Below the pieces are notes generated by a model. It was not told where the DNA came from. It saw nothing but the letters and a program-made list of their open reading frames with translations, and did no database searches. Of a stretch of DNA of 64,000 bases, positions 54,901 through 62,058 are shown piece by piece; position 1 is the stretch's first letter, and each line of letters begins with the position of its first letter. This DNA is from an uncultured Clostridia bacterium. Lineage in GTDB: Bacteria > Bacillota > Clostridia > Oscillospirales > CAG-272. Made by a program: the position numbers and the translations under genes. The stretch lies in NCBI GenBank assembly GCA_944392615.1, contig CALXXF010000005.1:23290-87289 (forward strand), written 5' to 3'.

Positions 54901-54929
54901 TAGACACAGAACTTTTTTTGCTGTATAAT
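54901..54929 (+). promoter_or_regulatory. Promoter of the upstream (regulatory) hydrogenase unit
   Basis: TAGACA, 17 bases, TATAAT, with predicted start near 54936, about 43 bases before the first DRTGG gene. Confidence 0.75.
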
Positions 54930-54978
54930 CATACTGAGTTGTTGTATGTTAAAATATTTTGCAAAGGATTATAACAAA

Positions 54979-55335
54979 ATGAAAATTAGTGAAATCGCTT
55001 CATTGCTCAACGCAGAGGTGCTCTGCGGAAACGGGGAACTTGACCGCGAGGTAAAGTCGGCATGCGGATGCGATATGATGAGCGACGTGCTCGCCTTTGT
55101 GAAGGAACAGGCTGTGCTTATCACCGGTCTTTGCAATCCTCAGGTGGTGCGTACCGCTCAGATGATGGACATGGTCTGTATAGTTTTTGTGAGGGGCAAG
55201 AGGCCTCCTAAAGAAGTCGTTGAGCTTGCCGAAAAGGCCGATATCGTCGTCCTTGCGACAAACGAGCGCATGTATGTCGCCTGCGGCATGCTCTATCAGA
55301 GCGGTCTTTCGGGAGGCGGGGTTGTAAATGGCTGA
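54979..55335 (+). CDS. DRTGG-domain protein (first)
   Basis: The 118-residue single-domain protein begins KISEIASLLNAEVLCG and has the alternating strand-helix pattern of DRTGG domains, a putative ligand-binding fold also found in HPr-kinase-like and phosphotransacetylase proteins. The DRTGG signature itself is changed (DREVKSACGCDMMSDVL), with two Cys. It is the first gene of a tight cluster and overlaps the HATPase gene by 8 bases. A role in hydrogenase regulation is inferred from context only. AAAGGA is upstream of the ATG. Confidence 0.78.
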   Translation: MKISEIASLLNAEVLCGNGELDREVKSACGCDMMSDVLAFVKEQAVLITGLCNPQVVRTAQMMDMVCIVFVRGKRPPKEVVELAEKADIVVLATNERMYVACGMLYQSGLSGGGVVNG

Positions 55336-55750
55336 TTGTGTACGACTCAGATATGTGATAGACGGCGAAAATTTCACCTCCGCCGGCGAGGCCTCTGTCA
55401 AGGTAAAACGCAGTCTCAGGCAGATGGGCTTCTCGCCGGAGGTCATACGCAAGGTGTCTGTCGCAATGTATGAGGGTGAAATTAATATGGTGATCCATGC
55501 CCGCGGAGGCGTCGCTACAGTAGACGTTTACGAGGACAGGATAGTCATTGTACTTGAGGACGAGGGCCCCGGAATACCGGATATTCCGCTCGCAATGCAG
55601 GCGGGCTATTCGACAGCGCCGGACAACATCCGCTCGCTCGGATTCGGCGCCGGTATGGGTCTTCCGAACATGAAAAAATATACCGATGATATGAAGATAG
55701 AATCGGTCGTCGGCAAGGGGACGACGATAACGATGACAGTAAACGTCTGA
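55328..55750 (+). CDS. Anti-sigma-factor-like HATPase (RsbW-type)
   Basis: The 140-residue protein is a lone GHKL ATP-binding domain: N-box EGEINMVIHA near 49-58, G1 box DEGPGIPD near 77-84 and G2 box GFGAGMGLPNM near 104-114. No dimerisation histidine is present, so it resembles anti-sigma factor/serine kinase domains. It overlaps the DRTGG gene by 8 bases and precedes the sensory hydrogenase-like gene, which suggests it passes a redox or H2 signal on; the partner is unknown. Confidence 0.85.
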   Translation: MADCVRLRYVIDGENFTSAGEASVKVKRSLRQMGFSPEVIRKVSVAMYEGEINMVIHARGGVATVDVYEDRIVIVLEDEGPGIPDIPLAMQAGYSTAPDNIRSLGFGAGMGLPNMKKYTDDMKIESVVGKGTTITMTVNV

Positions 55751-55784
55751 GTTCTCGTACATCGTCCCGGAAGAAGGTGATGAG

Positions 55785-57146
55785 TTGAATCAGAAGGAGC
55801 TCCAGGCGGGGGCGTGCGACTCTCCCGTCACGCATTCGGTGACTCTTGATACCGAAAAATGCAAGGGATGTACCACATGTATAAAGCACTGCCCGACAGA
55901 GGCAATCCGCGTCAGGAACAGCCGCGCCGTTATAGAAAACGCACGCTGCATAGACTGCGGAGAGTGCATCAGGGTATGTTCATACAAGGCAAAGAAGGCT
56001 ACATATGACAAATTAGAGGATTTTTCCTCTTACAGGTATAAAATAGCTCTGCCCGCTCCGGCACTCTACGGTCAGTTTGACGAATTGACAGAGACCGACT
56101 GCCTGCTCACCGCGCTGCTTGAGTGCGGATTTGACGAAGTATTCGAGGTGGCTTCCGCCGCCGAGCTTGTTTCAGAATATACCCGGAAGTACATCGAAGA
56201 CAATCCCGACGCGCCAAGACCTATAATATCGTCGGCGTGCCCCGTTATTGTGCGTCTTATCGGCGTGCGCTACCCGCTTTTGTGCGACCATATACTGCCG
56301 GTGCTTTCGCCTATGGAAATAGCTGCGCGGATAGCGCGCAGCGAGGCTGTAAAAAAGCATCCGGAGCTTTCCGACAGCGACATATGCGTCCTTTTCATCT
56401 CCCCGTGTCCTGCAAAGGTCAGTTATGTAAGAAGTCCGATAGGGACTCCTGAGAGCGCTGTCACCGGAGTTCTGTCAATCGGGGATTTCTACTTCAAGCT
56501 GCGTTCAAAGATGCGCGAAATAAAGGAACCGTCTGTTCAGGCGCGCTCCGGAATAATAGGAATAAGCTGGGCGAGCAGCGGGGGAGAGGCGTCCGCACTT
56601 TTCAATGACAAGTATCTTGCCGCTGACGGCATTGAAAACGTCATAAAGGTTCTGGATGAGATAGACAACGGCAATATCAGGAATATAGAATTTGTTGAGC
56701 TCAACGCCTGCAGCGGAGGCTGTGTTGGAGGGGTTCTCAATATCGAAAATCCCTACATAGCCAAAGCGCGCATCCAGACGCTGAGAAAATACCTCCCTGT
56801 TTCGCTCAACAGAATGGACAAAAATCCCTTCTCGGAATACGAGTTTGAATCTGAGATAAACTGTGATTACGTCGTGAAGCTTTCTGACGACCGCCACGAG
56901 GCAATGAGAAAGATGGCTCTCATCGAAGAATTATCCGGACAGCTGCCTCAGCTCGACTGCGGAAGCTGCGGCGCGCCGACATGCCGCGCTCTTGCAGAGG
57001 ACATAGTGAACGGAAGAGCTTCAAAAGATGACTGCGTAATAATAATCAAAGAAAAGCTCGCTGAATATTACAGAAAAAATTCGTCCGCATTCAAAGGTAA
57101 AGAGACTGTCAAAAAGGACGACGCCGAAAGCGGCGGAAAGGTGTAG
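55785..57146 (+). CDS. Sensory-type [FeFe]-hydrogenase-like Fe-S protein
   Basis: This 453-residue protein has two N-terminal [4Fe-4S] motifs (CKGCTTCIKHCP near 26-37, CIDCGECIRVC near 55-65), a hydrogenase-type H-domain and a C-terminal four-Cys motif (CGSCGAPTC near 392). H-cluster ligand positions are kept: SSACP (Cys 152), SPCPAK (Cys 208), NACSGGC (Cys 309, 313). The proton-relay Cys before Cys 152 is Ala, and the Met before Cys 208 and Cys 309 are replaced. This pattern recalls the slow, sensory HydS enzymes, so it may sense H2 or redox state. Starts TTG/ATG-like at 55785 after GAAGGTGATG. Confidence 0.8.
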   Translation: MNQKELQAGACDSPVTHSVTLDTEKCKGCTTCIKHCPTEAIRVRNSRAVIENARCIDCGECIRVCSYKAKKATYDKLEDFSSYRYKIALPAPALYGQFDELTETDCLLTALLECGFDEVFEVASAAELVSEYTRKYIEDNPDAPRPIISSACPVIVRLIGVRYPLLCDHILPVLSPMEIAARIARSEAVKKHPELSDSDICVLFISPCPAKVSYVRSPIGTPESAVTGVLSIGDFYFKLRSKMREIKEPSVQARSGIIGISWASSGGEASALFNDKYLAADGIENVIKVLDEIDNGNIRNIEFVELNACSGGCVGGVLNIENPYIAKARIQTLRKYLPVSLNRMDKNPFSEYEFESEINCDYVVKLSDDRHEAMRKMALIEELSGQLPQLDCGSCGAPTCRALAEDIVNGRASKDDCVIIIKEKLAEYYRKNSSAFKGKETVKKDDAESGGKV

Positions 57147-57285
57147 CGCGCTTCCGGCACTTTGCCGCGGGCTCCGGGACGCAGCGCCGGCGTGCCGCAA
57201 AACCGAAACGGTCTTTCATGCAGTGCTCCGGGAAGGCCCTCCGTGATTGCGCTTTGCGTGAGAAGAGGCGGCGATCCTCTTGCCG

Positions 57286-57330
57286 CATGAATTTGACTCA
57301 TGAATTTGACTCATGAATTTGCTGTATGAA
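57286..57330. repeat. 13-bp tandem repeat, 3 copies
   Basis: CATGAATTTGACT occurs three times (the third ends GCTGT), just before the second DRTGG gene. Confidence 0.75.
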
Positions 57331-57355
57331 TTCGGAAATACGGAGGTTTATGTTT

Positions 57356-57682
57356 ATGACGGTCAGAGAACTTGCTCAGAAGCTGGGCGCACGTGCTGTA
57401 TGCGAGCCCGAACCGGACAGGCAGGTCTGCGGTTGCTATACCGGCGACCTTCTGAGCTGGGTCATGGGAAGGGCTCAGGCGGATAATGTCTGGGTGACTA
57501 TAATGACAAATATAAATACGGTAGCTGTCGCCACGCTTGCCGACGTCAGCTGCGTGGTGATTGCAGAAGGCGCGGAGCTCGACGAGGCGGCGGCGAAGAC
57601 AGCAGAGGCAAAGGGAGTCAACGTTTATTCAAGCCCGCTTTCCTCATACTCTCTCTGCGCCGCTATTTCGGACCTCATATGA
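57356..57682 (+). CDS. DRTGG-domain protein (second)
   Basis: The 108-residue protein begins TVRELAQKLGARAVCE and contains CGCYTGDLLSWVMGRAQ near 33-49, which matches DRTGG-domain relatives (annotated elsewhere as HPr-kinase-related) seen in clostridial hydrogenase clusters. No kinase P-loop is present. It differs clearly from the first DRTGG protein. I use the ATG at 57356, 9 bases after GGAGG; an ATG two codons earlier is too close. It is followed by the PHP gene after 25 bases. Confidence 0.78.
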   Translation: MTVRELAQKLGARAVCEPEPDRQVCGCYTGDLLSWVMGRAQADNVWVTIMTNINTVAVATLADVSCVVIAEGAELDEAAAKTAEAKGVNVYSSPLSSYSLCAAISDLI

Positions 57683-57707
57683 ACGGCGCCGGCGGAGCTT
57701 GCGTGCC

Positions 57708-58436
57708 ATGAAAATTTTTTATGATTTTCACATACACTCATGCCTTTCACCCTGCGCGTCTGATGACATGACGCCGTTCAATATAGCCGGTATGGGATAT
57801 CTCAAGGGACTTTCCGCCATGGCGCTCACCGACCACAACAGCTGCGCCAACTGTCCCTCGTTTTTCAAAGCGTGCGAGAGGTACTCGATAATACCCATAG
57901 CCGGTATGGAGCTGTCCACGGCTGAGGATGTGCACCTTGTGCTGCTGTTCAGGAGTCTCGATTCCGCTATGAAGTTTGAAAGCGCGTTTGCCCCGCACCG
58001 CATGGATTTTCCGAACAATCCGGAGGTTTTCGGCAATCAGTTTTTGACCGACGAGAATGATGAGATCGCGGGTACTGAGGAAAAACTCCTTATCGCCGCG
58101 TCAGATCTCTGGATGGGGGACGCGGTGGAGCTTGCGCGCCGGCACGGGGCTCTCGTATATCCTGCGCACATAGACAGACCGTCCAACGGCATAATAGCTG
58201 TTCTGGGCGATTTTCCTCAGGAGTACGGTTTTGAATGCGTTGAATTCAATGATGCGTCGAACCGCGATGGCTATTTCGAAAAATATCCTGCTGTGCGGGG
58301 CAGGGGCGTTGTCGTGTCATCCGATGCGCACAGGCTCGAAATGATAAACGAAGCGGAAAATTTTCTTGTTCTGCCTGACGGTGCGACACCGGGGGCATCT
58401 GCAATACTTGATTTGATTTCAGGCTCGGGCATGTGA
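57708..58436 (+). CDS. PHP-domain metal-dependent phosphoesterase
   Basis: This 242-residue protein of the PHP superfamily (TrpH/YciV-like) is probably a metal-dependent phosphatase or nuclease. Metal-binding motifs are YDFHIHSCLSPC (5-16), ALTDHNSC near 40-47, MELST near 67, VYPAHIDR near 145 and the last SSDAHRL near 208. Cys residues next to these motifs are a feature of the hydrogenase-linked subgroup. I start at the ATG at 57708, 10 bases after GGAG; the longer frame upstream overlaps the DRTGG gene and has no homologous content. Confidence 0.85.
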   Translation: MKIFYDFHIHSCLSPCASDDMTPFNIAGMGYLKGLSAMALTDHNSCANCPSFFKACERYSIIPIAGMELSTAEDVHLVLLFRSLDSAMKFESAFAPHRMDFPNNPEVFGNQFLTDENDEIAGTEEKLLIAASDLWMGDAVELARRHGALVYPAHIDRPSNGIIAVLGDFPQEYGFECVEFNDASNRDGYFEKYPAVRGRGVVVSSDAHRLEMINEAENFLVLPDGATPGASAILDLISGSGM

Positions 58437-58491
58437 TTCATAAATGTCACCGCCGCTTTTCCGTCTCTGAGGCTTTTTTAGTAAAAAGATG

Positions 58492-58520
58492 TTGAAATCC
58501 GTTGTAATATGATGTATAAT
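58492..58520 (+). promoter_or_regulatory. Promoter of the catalytic hydrogenase unit
   Basis: TTGAAA, 17 bases, TATAAT. It gives a predicted start near 58527 and a leader of about 210 bases. Confidence 0.85.
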
Positions 58521-58539
58521 AAACTTTGAGTGCAGAAGA

Positions 58540-58654
58540 CGCAGAATTTCTGCAGATGAGCGCACGGCACGGAACGGCTCCGGCATACAGCCGCAAATTG
58601 TATGCCTTGTGCTGTTCATCTGCGGGGTATGCAGGCGTTCTGCGGCGTTTTTTT
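58540..58654 (+). promoter_or_regulatory. Structured leader ending in a U-tract, upstream of the nuoE-like gene
   Basis: Nested pairings visible by eye: P1 CGCAGAA (58540-58546) with TTCTGCG (58638-58644); P2 TGCAGATGA (58551-58559) with TCATCTGCG (58616-58624); P3 GGCAC (58566-58570) with GTGCT (58609-58613); P4 GGCATAC (58582-58588) with GTATGCC (58600-58606). T7 follows at 58648-58654. It lies wholly between promoter and first gene, so it is a candidate attenuator or ligand-sensing RNA. No known riboswitch family was recognised. Confidence 0.6.
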
Positions 58655-58740
58655 ACACATTCCCGCCGCCGGTGTGCGGCTGTATGACAAAAAGTCAGAG
58701 CAAGGCTAATACATAAAGGTTCATATAAGGAGTTAAGAAG

Positions 58741-59235
58741 ATGAAGAAAAAATTGACCACCGTAATGTTCCGCGGAACTAAGGCGCAGGAGGAAAAGCTC
58801 CTCTCGGTCATCGAAAAGTACCGCGATACCGAGGGCTTCATGATGCCGATACTTCAGGAAGCTCAGGAGATCTACGGATATCTTCCTATTGAAGTGATGA
58901 GGATAATTGCAAAAGAAACCGACACATCTGTTGAAGAGGTGTTCGGCGTCGCCTCCTTCTATTCGCAATTCTCGCTCAACCCGAAGGGCCAGGTGGCTAT
59001 TTCGGTCTGCCTCGGAACTGCATGCTATGTTAAGGGAAGCGGACAGGTCCTTGAAAAGATATCGGAGGTGCTGGGAGTCTCCCCCGGTTCCACTTCGCCG
59101 GACGGCAGGTACTCGCTTGAGGCTACCCGCTGCATAGGCGCCTGCGGACTTGCTCCGGTCATGACTGTAAACAACGAGGTATACGGAAGGCTCGTCCCTG
59201 CGGACGTTCCGGGTATCCTTGAAAAATACAGATAA
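58741..59235 (+). CDS. NADH-dependent hydrogenase small subunit (NuoE/HydC-like)
   Basis: The 164-residue thioredoxin-like [2Fe-2S] protein relays electrons between NADH and the HydB/HydA subunits. The cluster ligands are in SVCLGTACYVKG near 89-100 and RCIGACGLAP near 129-138. The N-terminal helical part (EAQEIYGYLPIEVMRIIAKET) is typical. AAGGAG is upstream of the ATG. It opens the catalytic hydrogenase unit after the structured leader. The order nuoE-HATPase-2Fe2S-nuoF-hydA is one I know from clostridia with trimeric or tetrameric [FeFe] hydrogenases. Confidence 0.92.
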   Translation: MKKKLTTVMFRGTKAQEEKLLSVIEKYRDTEGFMMPILQEAQEIYGYLPIEVMRIIAKETDTSVEEVFGVASFYSQFSLNPKGQVAISVCLGTACYVKGSGQVLEKISEVLGVSPGSTSPDGRYSLEATRCIGACGLAPVMTVNNEVYGRLVPADVPGILEKYR

Positions 59236-59240
59236 GAGGT

Positions 59241-59798
59241 ATGAAGGAGCTCTCTCTAAATATACTTGACATAGCGGAAAATTCCACTTCCGCGGGGGCG
59301 ACTCTGGTGGGAATATCGCTTGAAGAGGACAGCAAAGGCATACTTTGCATGACCATAACAGACAACGGGCGCGGAATGAGTCAAGAAGTGCTCAAGGGAG
59401 TGCAGGACCCTTTCTATACAACGCGCAAGACGCGCAAGGTGGGTCTTGGAATACCGCTTTTGAAGCTCGCCGCCGAACAGACCGGCGGACGGGTCGAGAT
59501 AGAGTCAACGCAGGATGAAAAGATGCACGGGACGACGGTCAGGGCGTATTTTGACACCGGACACATAGATTTCTGCCCGGTCGGAGACGTGATTTCCACC
59601 ATGATTACCCTGATATCGGGACACCCGGATGTGGATTTTGAATTTAACGACATTTCGCCGCGGCGGCATGTGAGTCTTGACACCCGCGAGTTGAGGCAGG
59701 TGCTTGGGGACGTGTCGCTTGCGGAATATGAGGTGCTCGGATGGATACGGGAATATCTCGCCGGGCAGTATGCACAGGGCACCGGGGGTGCCGGATGA
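59241..59798 (+). CDS. Histidine-kinase-like HATPase protein in the hydrogenase operon
   Basis: This 185-residue protein starts LSLNILDIAENSTSAG, the N-box of a GHKL ATPase (Asn near 14), with G1 DNGRGM near 42-47 and G2 GLGIPLL near 72-78. A roughly 60-residue C-terminal part is unassigned. No dimerisation/phosphoacceptor His domain or sensor is present. It differs from the RsbW-like protein at 55328 and more closely resembles histidine-kinase catalytic domains. It is six bases downstream of the nuoE-like gene. Role unknown; regulation or assembly is inferred from context. Confidence 0.82.
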   Translation: MKELSLNILDIAENSTSAGATLVGISLEEDSKGILCMTITDNGRGMSQEVLKGVQDPFYTTRKTRKVGLGIPLLKLAAEQTGGRVEIESTQDEKMHGTTVRAYFDTGHIDFCPVGDVISTMITLISGHPDVDFEFNDISPRRHVSLDTRELRQVLGDVSLAEYEVLGWIREYLAGQYAQGTGGAG

Positions 59799-59838
59799 AA
59801 TTGCAAATAATTAATGATACGGTACGGAGGAACGGAAC

Positions 59839-60207
59839 ATGATTTCTTTGGCAGAACTCGCTGCTATCAGAGAAAAAATGAAGGACAAGGTGGCAGTGCG
59901 CGAGGGCTCCGCTCAGACGAGAGTCGTTGTAGGAATGGCAACCTGCGGAATAGCGGCAGGCGCAAGACCTGTGCTCAGCGCATTCGTCGAGGGCGTTAAC
60001 AAGGAAGGACTTGCGGAAAAGGTCGCTGTAACGCAGACCGGATGCATAGGAATATGCCAGTATGAGCCTGTCGTCGAGGTGTTTGAGGACGGCAAGGAAA
60101 AGGTGACTTATGTCAAGCTCACGCCTGAAAAAGCAGAGAGGATAATAAAAGAGCACCTGGTCGGCGGGAATGTGGTTACTGAATACACCATAGGCGCCAA
60201 CGGTTAA
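59839..60207 (+). CDS. [2Fe-2S] thioredoxin-like ferredoxin
   Basis: The 122-residue protein has a thioredoxin-like [2Fe-2S] fold with ligands in ATCGIAAGA near 34-42 and QTGCIGICQYEP near 71-82. It resembles the N-terminal domain of HydB/NuoF proteins and is probably an extra electron carrier or subunit of the hydrogenase complex. The weak site CGGAGGAACGGAAC precedes the ATG. It lies 40 bases after the HATPase gene and 31 before the nuoF-like gene. Confidence 0.88.
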   Translation: MISLAELAAIREKMKDKVAVREGSAQTRVVVGMATCGIAAGARPVLSAFVEGVNKEGLAEKVAVTQTGCIGICQYEPVVEVFEDGKEKVTYVKLTPEKAERIIKEHLVGGNVVTEYTIGANG

Positions 60208-60238
60208 GCGGTGAGACTTTAAGAAAGGATTTGAATAA

Positions 60239-62038
60239 ATGATACGTTCACATGTGTTGATCTGCGGCGGAACGGGATGCTCTGCGTCCGGAAGCGGCGC
60301 CGTAAAAGAAGCTCTCGAGGCGGAAATTGCCGCCAAGGGACTTGCCGACGAGGTGAAGGTCGTTCAGACGGGCTGTTTCGGTCTGTGCGCTCTTGGACCA
60401 ATAATGATAGTTTATCCTGAGGGAACGTTCTATCACAGCGTGACTGCTGAAAATGTGCCCGAAATAGTAGAGGAGCATCTTCTCAAGGGACGTCCTGTCA
60501 CAAGACTTGTTTATCATGAGGTAAACGACGACGACGTGAAGCACGCCACCTCGCTCAGCGAGACGGTTTTCTACAAAAAGCAGAAGAGAGTCGCTCTTCG
60601 CAACTGCGGCGTCATCAATCCTGAAAATATAGACGAATATATCGGGGTGGACGGTTACCGCGCTCTTGCCAAGGTGCTCACTGAGATGACGCCTGAGCAG
60701 GTTATAGACGTGATTCTCGCATCAGGACTGCGCGGACGCGGAGGAGCAGGATTCCCCACCGGAAGAAAGTGGCAGATGGCGAGAAATCTCGTTCCCGACG
60801 CCGACCAGAAGTTCGTGTGCTGTAACGCCGACGAGGGCGACCCCGGAGCGTTTATGGATCGTTCGATACTCGAGGGCGATCCCCATGCGGTGCTCGAGGC
60901 AATGACCATCGCGGGTTACGCCATAGGCTCAAATCAGGGCTACATATATGTCAGAGCGGAATACCCTATAGCGATAAAGAGACTTGAAATAGCCATAGGG
61001 CAGGCACACGAATACGGGCTTTTGGGTGACAACATACTCGGGACCGGATTTTCATTTGATATAAAGCTCCGTTTCGGCGCGGGCGCATTCGTCTGCGGAG
61101 AGGAGACGGCACTTATGACGTCGATAGAGGGCAACCGCGGTGAGCCGCGTCCCCGCCCTCCTTTCCCGGCGGTCAAGGGACTTTTCGGAAAGCCCACTAT
61201 ACTCAATAATGTTGAGACATATGCAAACATATGTCAGATAATACTCAACGGGCCGGAATGGTTTGCTTCCATGGGAACAGAGACTTCAAAGGGAACAAAG
61301 GTATTTGCACTCGGCGGAAAGATACAGAACACAGGTCTTGTTGAGGTCCCGATGGGAACCACCTTGCGCGAGGTCATATATGACATCGGCGGCGGAATAC
61401 CCAACGGAAAGAAGTTCAAGGCTGCTCAGACAGGAGGCCCCTCCGGAGGCTGCATAACCACCGAGAACCTCGATACGCCGATAGATTACGAGAACCTTAT
61501 GAGAATCGGCTCCATGATGGGCTCCGGCGGTCTTATCGTCATGGACGAAGACACATGTATGGTGGACATCGCCCGGTTCTTCCTCGAATTCACCGTGGAC
61601 GAATCCTGCGGAAAATGTACGCCATGCCGTGTCGGTACCAAGAGAATGCTCGAAATCCTCGACAAGATAATTGCCGGCAACGGAACGCTTGAGGATATCG
61701 ACAGGCTTGAAGAGCTTGCCAACTACATAAAGAGTTCCTCTCTGTGCGGTCTCGGACAGACGGCTCCTAACCCCATCCTTTCCACGCTCAGATATTTCAG
61801 AGACGAGTACATCGCTCACGTTGTGGATAAAAAATGCCCGGCCGGGGTGTGCAAGAGCCTTTTGCGCTACAAAATCGATCCCGCAAAGTGTAAGGGATGC
61901 ACGCTCTGCGCCAGAAAGTGTCCTGTCGGCGCTATCTCCGGCAGCGTGAGAGAGGCACACACCATCGATGCCGCCAAGTGCATAAAGTGCGGTGTGTGTA
62001 TGTCTACCTGTAAGTTCGGCGCGATTAGCAGGGCGTAA
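60239..62038 (+). CDS. hydB: NADH-dependent hydrogenase flavoprotein subunit (NuoF/HydB-like)
   Basis: The 599-residue NADH-oxidising subunit has an N-terminal [2Fe-2S] thioredoxin-like domain (GTGCSASGS near 10, QTGCFGLC near 44). The NuoF core follows with GRGGAGFPTGRKW near 161-173 (FMN/NADH), ADEGDPGAFMDRS, and CGKCTPCRVGTKRM near 456-469 ([4Fe-4S]). The C-terminal double [4Fe-4S] domain has CKGCTLCARKCP and CIKCGVCMSTC. This layout is that of HydB in electron-bifurcating or NADH-dependent [FeFe] hydrogenases. AAAGGAT precedes the ATG. hydA follows after 20 bases. Confidence 0.95.
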   Translation: MIRSHVLICGGTGCSASGSGAVKEALEAEIAAKGLADEVKVVQTGCFGLCALGPIMIVYPEGTFYHSVTAENVPEIVEEHLLKGRPVTRLVYHEVNDDDVKHATSLSETVFYKKQKRVALRNCGVINPENIDEYIGVDGYRALAKVLTEMTPEQVIDVILASGLRGRGGAGFPTGRKWQMARNLVPDADQKFVCCNADEGDPGAFMDRSILEGDPHAVLEAMTIAGYAIGSNQGYIYVRAEYPIAIKRLEIAIGQAHEYGLLGDNILGTGFSFDIKLRFGAGAFVCGEETALMTSIEGNRGEPRPRPPFPAVKGLFGKPTILNNVETYANICQIILNGPEWFASMGTETSKGTKVFALGGKIQNTGLVEVPMGTTLREVIYDIGGGIPNGKKFKAAQTGGPSGGCITTENLDTPIDYENLMRIGSMMGSGGLIVMDEDTCMVDIARFFLEFTVDESCGKCTPCRVGTKRMLEILDKIIAGNGTLEDIDRLEELANYIKSSSLCGLGQTAPNPILSTLRYFRDEYIAHVVDKKCPAGVCKSLLRYKIDPAKCKGCTLCARKCPVGAISGSVREAHTIDAAKCIKCGVCMSTCKFGAISRA

Positions 62039-62058
62039 GGAAAGGAGCAAATTTAACC

